Assembly: GCA_022794615.1 (NCBI GenBank)
Contig: JAAWFD010000039.1
Location: forward strand, 1 to 35,331
Reading direction: 5' to 3'
Length of the DNA stretch: 35,331 bases
From: Clostridia bacterium
Lineage (GTDB): Bacteria; Bacillota; Clostridia; TANB77; CAG-508
The number at the start of each line of letters is the position of its first letter. The first letter of the stretch is position 1. The notes beneath the pieces were generated by a model. It was not told where the DNA came from. It ran no database searches and saw only the letters and a list, made by a program, of their open reading frames with translations. The position numbers were made by a program, and so were the translations under genes. Shown here in pieces: positions 33,600 to 35,331 of the stretch.

Positions 33600-34838
33600 A
33601 TGTGGGGAAATATAGCAATAGGTTTTTTCATAGCATTTATAGTAACAATGATGGCTACACCATACACAATAAAAATAGCAAAAAAGATAGGAGCTGTTGA
33701 TGTACCAAAAGATAAAAGAAGAATGCATACAAGAGAAATGCCAAAATTTGGAGGACCAGCAGTAATATTAGGAGTAATAGTATCAGTTATATATCTAATA
33801 ATAATTATAAGTATGGAAGGAAACATAAATTTATTTACAGAGGAAAGCTATGGAAAAAAGCTAATAGGAATACTTTTAGGAACAATAATAATTGCAATAG
33901 TTGGTATATTAGATGATATAAAAAACATAAAACCAATAGTAAAATTATTTGGACAATTAATTGCGGCAGGGGTGGTAATATCATTTGGAATAAAAATAGA
34001 ACATATAACAATACCATTCTTATATGAAGTTGGGTTAAGTGAAGCATTTTCGATATTATTAACTGCAATATGGATAGTAGGAATAACAAATGCAATCAAT
34101 TTAATAGATGGATTAGATGGTTTATCATCAGGTATAACATTGATATCTAGTATATCGTTATTAATAATATTTTTGTTAAATGGCTCACCTATGTTAGCAA
34201 TAATATTAGTAAGTGCATTGATAGGAGCGTTAGTAGGATTTTTACCATTTAACTTTGCACCAGCAAAAACATTTATAGGTGATACAGGCTCTAATTTTCT
34301 AGGCTTCATGTTATCTATAATATCAATAGTAGGAGTTGCCAAAACATATACAATGGCAGTAATAGTATTGCCTGTAATAGTATTAGGATTTCCTATATTT
34401 GATGTAATATGTGCAATAATAAGAAGACTAATAAAAGGAAAATCGATAAAAGCAGTATTTATGGCAGACAAAGGACATTTGCACCACAGATTAGTAGCAA
34501 AAGGATTTAGCCAAAAGCAAGCAGTATTAATACTATATGGATTAAGTGCGGCATTTGGAATGTTTGCAGTAATACTATTTGATAGTGGAATATGGAAAGC
34601 AATATCATTTTTATTAATGGTTGCAGTTGCTGTAGCAGTAGGATATAAAAACTTTTTTAAAGATAAAAAAATGGACAATGCAAAATATGAATGTATTGTA
34701 TGTAAATATATCTATAATCCAAAGGTTGGAAATGAGAGAAATGGAATAAAGCCAGGAACTACTTTTAGTGAATTACCAGTAGACTGGGTATGCCCAGTAT
34801 GTGGAGAAAGAAAAGATATGTTCGAGAGAAATGAATAA
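33600..34838 (+). CDS. WecA/TagO-type phosphoglycosyltransferase fused to a C-terminal rubredoxin
   Basis: A 412-residue protein. Residues 1 to about 350 form a polytopic MraY/WecA-family enzyme that transfers a sugar phosphate (probably GlcNAc-1-P) from UDP-sugar to undecaprenyl phosphate: '[13 protein letters not shown]', '[12 protein letters not shown]', '[15 protein letters not shown]', '[12 protein letters not shown]' and '[10 protein letters not shown]'. After the last helix and 'YKNFFKDKK' the frame continues without a break into a complete rubredoxin (from M358): '[11 protein letters not shown]' (C365, C368), '[20 protein letters not shown]' (C398, C401), an iron site facing the cytosol. 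The ATG at M358 has no ribosome site, so a separate gene is unlikely. SD TTGGAGG precedes ATG 33600. It lies with rpiB and a GT2. Confidence 0.9.
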   Translation: MWGNIAIGFFIAFIVTMMATPYTIKIAKKIGAVDVPKDKRRMHTREMPKFGGPAVILGVIVSVIYLIIIISMEGNINLFTEESYGKKLIGILLGTIIIAIVGILDDIKNIKPIVKLFGQLIAAGVVISFGIKIEHITIPFLYEVGLSEAFSILLTAIWIVGITNAINLIDGLDGLSSGITLISSISLLIIFLLNGSPMLAIILVSALIGALVGFLPFNFAPAKTFIGDTGSNFLGFMLSIISIVGVAKTYTMAVIVLPVIVLGFPIFDVICAIIRRLIKGKSIKAVFMADKGHLHHRLVAKGFSQKQAVLILYGLSAAFGMFAVILFDSGIWKAISFLLMVAVAVAVGYKNFFKDKKMDNAKYECIVCKYIYNPKVGNERNGIKPGTTFSELPVDWVCPVCGERKDMFERNE

Positions 34839-34866
34839 AGGAGAGAAATGAATAAAGGAGAGAAAT
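34824..34866 (+). repeat. 17-bp tandem repeat, two and a half copies
   Basis: GAGAGAAATGAATAAAG occurs at 34824 and 34841, then GAGAGAAAT at 34858. The first copy encodes the final residues and stop of the rubredoxin fusion; the following copies fill the gap to the glycosyltransferase and supply repeated GGAGAG ribosome sites. The second copy opens a six-codon ORF (MNKGEK). Confidence 0.8.
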
Positions 34867-34871
34867 AAAAA

Positions 34872-35331
34872 ATGGAGAAAAATAAAATATCTGTAATAGT
34901 ACCTATATATAATGCAGAAAGATATGTAGCAAAATCAATAGAATCATTAATAGAACAAACGTTAAAAGAAATAGAAATTATATTAGTTGATGATGGAGCA
35001 AAAGATAATTCAGGAGCAATATGTGATGAATATGCAAAAAAAGATGAAAGAATACTAGTAGTACATAAAGAAAATGGGGGATTAGCAGATGCAAGAAATG
35101 CTGGAATGAAAGTAGCAACAGGAAAATACATAATGTTTTTAGATGCTGATGATTTATTTGAACCAGATTCATGCAAAAATATGTATAATATGATAGAAAA
35201 AACTAATTCTGATTATGTAATAGGAAATTACAGAATGATAGAAGAAGATGGGACAAGATATAAAAATCCAGCATTTGATGTAGAGAAATTTCAAGAATTC
35301 GAAATAGATAAAAATGATTTTATAAAATCAT
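34872..35331 (+). CDS. Family 2 glycosyltransferase (3' end cut off)
   Basis: The first 153 residues are visible and the frame is open at the window end. 'KISVIVPIYNAERYVAKSIESLIEQTLKEIEIILVDDGAKDNSGAICDEYA', 'VVHKENGGLADARNAGM' and 'YIMFLDADDLFEPDSC' are the GT-A nucleotide-sugar-binding motifs of GT2, with DAD as the metal-binding DxD. It should add a sugar to a growing envelope polysaccharide or teichoic-acid-like chain. Following a WecA-type first enzyme, it probably begins an envelope polysaccharide cluster that continues beyond the window. The ribosome site is in the 17-bp tandem repeat. Confidence 0.9.
   Translation, partial: MEKNKISVIVPIYNAERYVAKSIESLIEQTLKEIEIILVDDGAKDNSGAICDEYAKKDERILVVHKENGGLADARNAGMKVATGKYIMFLDADDLFEPDSCKNMYNMIEKTNSDYVIGNYRMIEEDGTRYKNPAFDVEKFQEFEIDKNDFIKS

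Noticed and set aside
34848..34868. Six-codon ORF MNKGEK before the glycosyltransferase
   Set aside because: A simple product of the 17-bp tandem repeat.

Overview
The window is a very AT-rich (by eye about 28-30 % G+C), gene-dense piece of a Bacillota chromosome, most likely an uncultured anaerobic Clostridia-type spore former. The evidence is the spoVAC-spoVAD-spoVAE cluster, spoVS, spoIIID, dipicolinate synthase subunit A, the rny-ymdB-spoVS order known from Bacillus, clear GGAGG ribosome sites, and strong use of ATA and AGA codons. Most genes are housekeeping genes in long co-directional runs. No rRNA, tRNA, CRISPR array or complete transposon was seen.

Layout. 1-3770: end of a TfoX-N-like gene, then a regulatory island with an AgrC-like GHKL histidine kinase, a 15-codon Trp-rich peptide gene, a response regulator with a Spo0A-type C-terminus, a divergent XRE regulator and a 56-residue membrane peptide. 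3832-7856: rdgB facing a minus-strand group tsaB-rimI and spoVAC-spoVAD-spoVAE. 8105-11314: rny, ymdB, spoVS. 11634-19209: pth, rng, rimO, an acidic protein of unknown function, a membrane TPR protein, dpaA and uppP, probably one transcription unit. 19641-24789: a short alaS, a HIT protein, a class D-like sortase and ligA. 24883-29500: a small unknown gene, an ORF6N-domain gene, folD, dprA, a HAD hydrolase and yvcK/glmR. 29564-32833: a PAP2 phosphatase, an orphan VirD4/TraG-like ATPase and convergent spoIIID. 32914-33037: a 124-bp MITE-like element. 33139-end: rpiB, a WecA/TagO-type transferase fused to rubredoxin, and a family 2 glycosyltransferase running off the end.

How genes work together. 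SpoVAC/D/E move dipicolinate into the spore and DpaA helps make it; SpoVS, SpoIIID and YmdB belong to developmental control. UppP, the WecA-like enzyme, the GT2 and YvcK belong to envelope carbohydrate metabolism. RNase Y, RNase G, Pth, RimO, RimI, TsaB and AlaRS serve RNA and translation.

Most interesting: (1) the kinase / 15-aa peptide / Spo0A-like regulator locus, where the peptide gene has its own terminator and shares ATACCA boxes with the regulator promoter, a candidate unrecognised peptide-signalling system; (2) a related hairpin placed between the Shine-Dalgarno sequence and the start codon of three unrelated genes; (3) the WecA-rubredoxin fusion; (4) an orphan conjugative-type coupling ATPase among housekeeping genes. 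Functions are read from motifs recognised by eye; no database search was run.
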